From Herbaspirillum chlorophenolicum (GTDB taxonomy: Bacteria > Pseudomonadota > Gammaproteobacteria > Burkholderiales > Burkholderiaceae_D), in the NCBI RefSeq assembly GCF_001189955.1, contig NZ_LFLT01000014.1:51800-115799 (forward strand): a stretch of 64,000 nucleotides of DNA. The letters are read 5' to 3'. Below, piece by piece: positions 63,961 through 64,000 of this stretch (position 1 is its first letter; every line of letters begins with the position of its first letter). Both the position numbers and the translations under genes were made by a program. The notes beneath the pieces were generated by a model. The model worked only from the letters and a program-made list of their open reading frames with translations, was not told the DNA's origin and did no database searches.

Positions 63961-64000
63961 CGCATTCCGATTCTTGCCAGGTCGTTGGCATTTTCATGTT

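Overview
The window reads as chromosomal DNA of a high-GC betaproteobacterium of the order Burkholderiales, most like Oxalobacteraceae (Herbaspirillum and relatives). This is inferred from gene order and protein character only: a two-gene glycyl-tRNA synthetase, a split PntAA/PntAB/PntB transhydrogenase, amgK-murU next to lptD-surA-pdxA-rsmA, and the miaB-phoH-ybeY / corC-lnt-glyQS-gmhB-plsC block. The species cannot be named from sequence alone. I saw no rRNA, tRNA, CRISPR array, insertion sequence or prophage. Most of the window is a densely packed housekeeping chromosome; the last ~20 kb is more accessory.

Layout. 0.1-9 kb: an OmpW porin, flavin reductase, msrA, the pdxH-cfa pair, tandem YceI proteins beside a cytochrome b561, purB and a glutathione transferase. 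9-12.7 kb: an iron/haem unit with bacterioferritin and a leftward operon hemP - unknown 107-aa protein - bfd - tonB (frameshifted) - exbB - exbD, behind a promoter with two Fur-like boxes. 12.8-18 kb: mnmA-nudJ, then pntAA-panD-pntAB-pntB, with panD lodged inside the transhydrogenase operon. 18-29 kb: upp, ubiH, pepP, murU and amgK face lptD-surA-pdxA-rsmA (ubiquinone, peptidoglycan recycling, outer-membrane biogenesis, vitamin B6, rRNA methylation). 29-34 kb: a Tyr/Pro-rich envelope protein, a decayed metR remnant that still borders a MetR-type operator, metE, a siderophore-interacting flavoprotein with a divergent MarR regulator, and gloA. 34-45.6 kb: ygjP, plsC, gmhB, glyS, glyQ, lnt, corC, ybeY, phoH and miaB, all leftward. 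45.9-64 kb: LysR/cysteine hydrolase, LysR/MFS exporter, TetR/RND tripartite efflux operon, a PilZ protein, an AraC/TonB-receptor/PepSY siderophore module, and a low-GC lipoprotein gene.

How parts work together. Iron recurs: HemP, TonB-ExbBD, Bfd-Bfr, the siderophore-interacting reductase and the TonB-dependent receptor with its PepSY protein would together import, release and store iron. TonB is broken in this sequence as given, so uptake would need another tonB copy or a sequence correction. The most unusual observations are the metR remnant (lost start codon plus two internal deletions) next to an intact MetR-type operator, the frameshifted tonB, the unknown protein in the hemP operon, two legible regulator/promoter architectures (MarR-SIP and TetR-RND), and three short same-orientation repeats that bracket the siderophore module and the low-GC lipoprotein gene.
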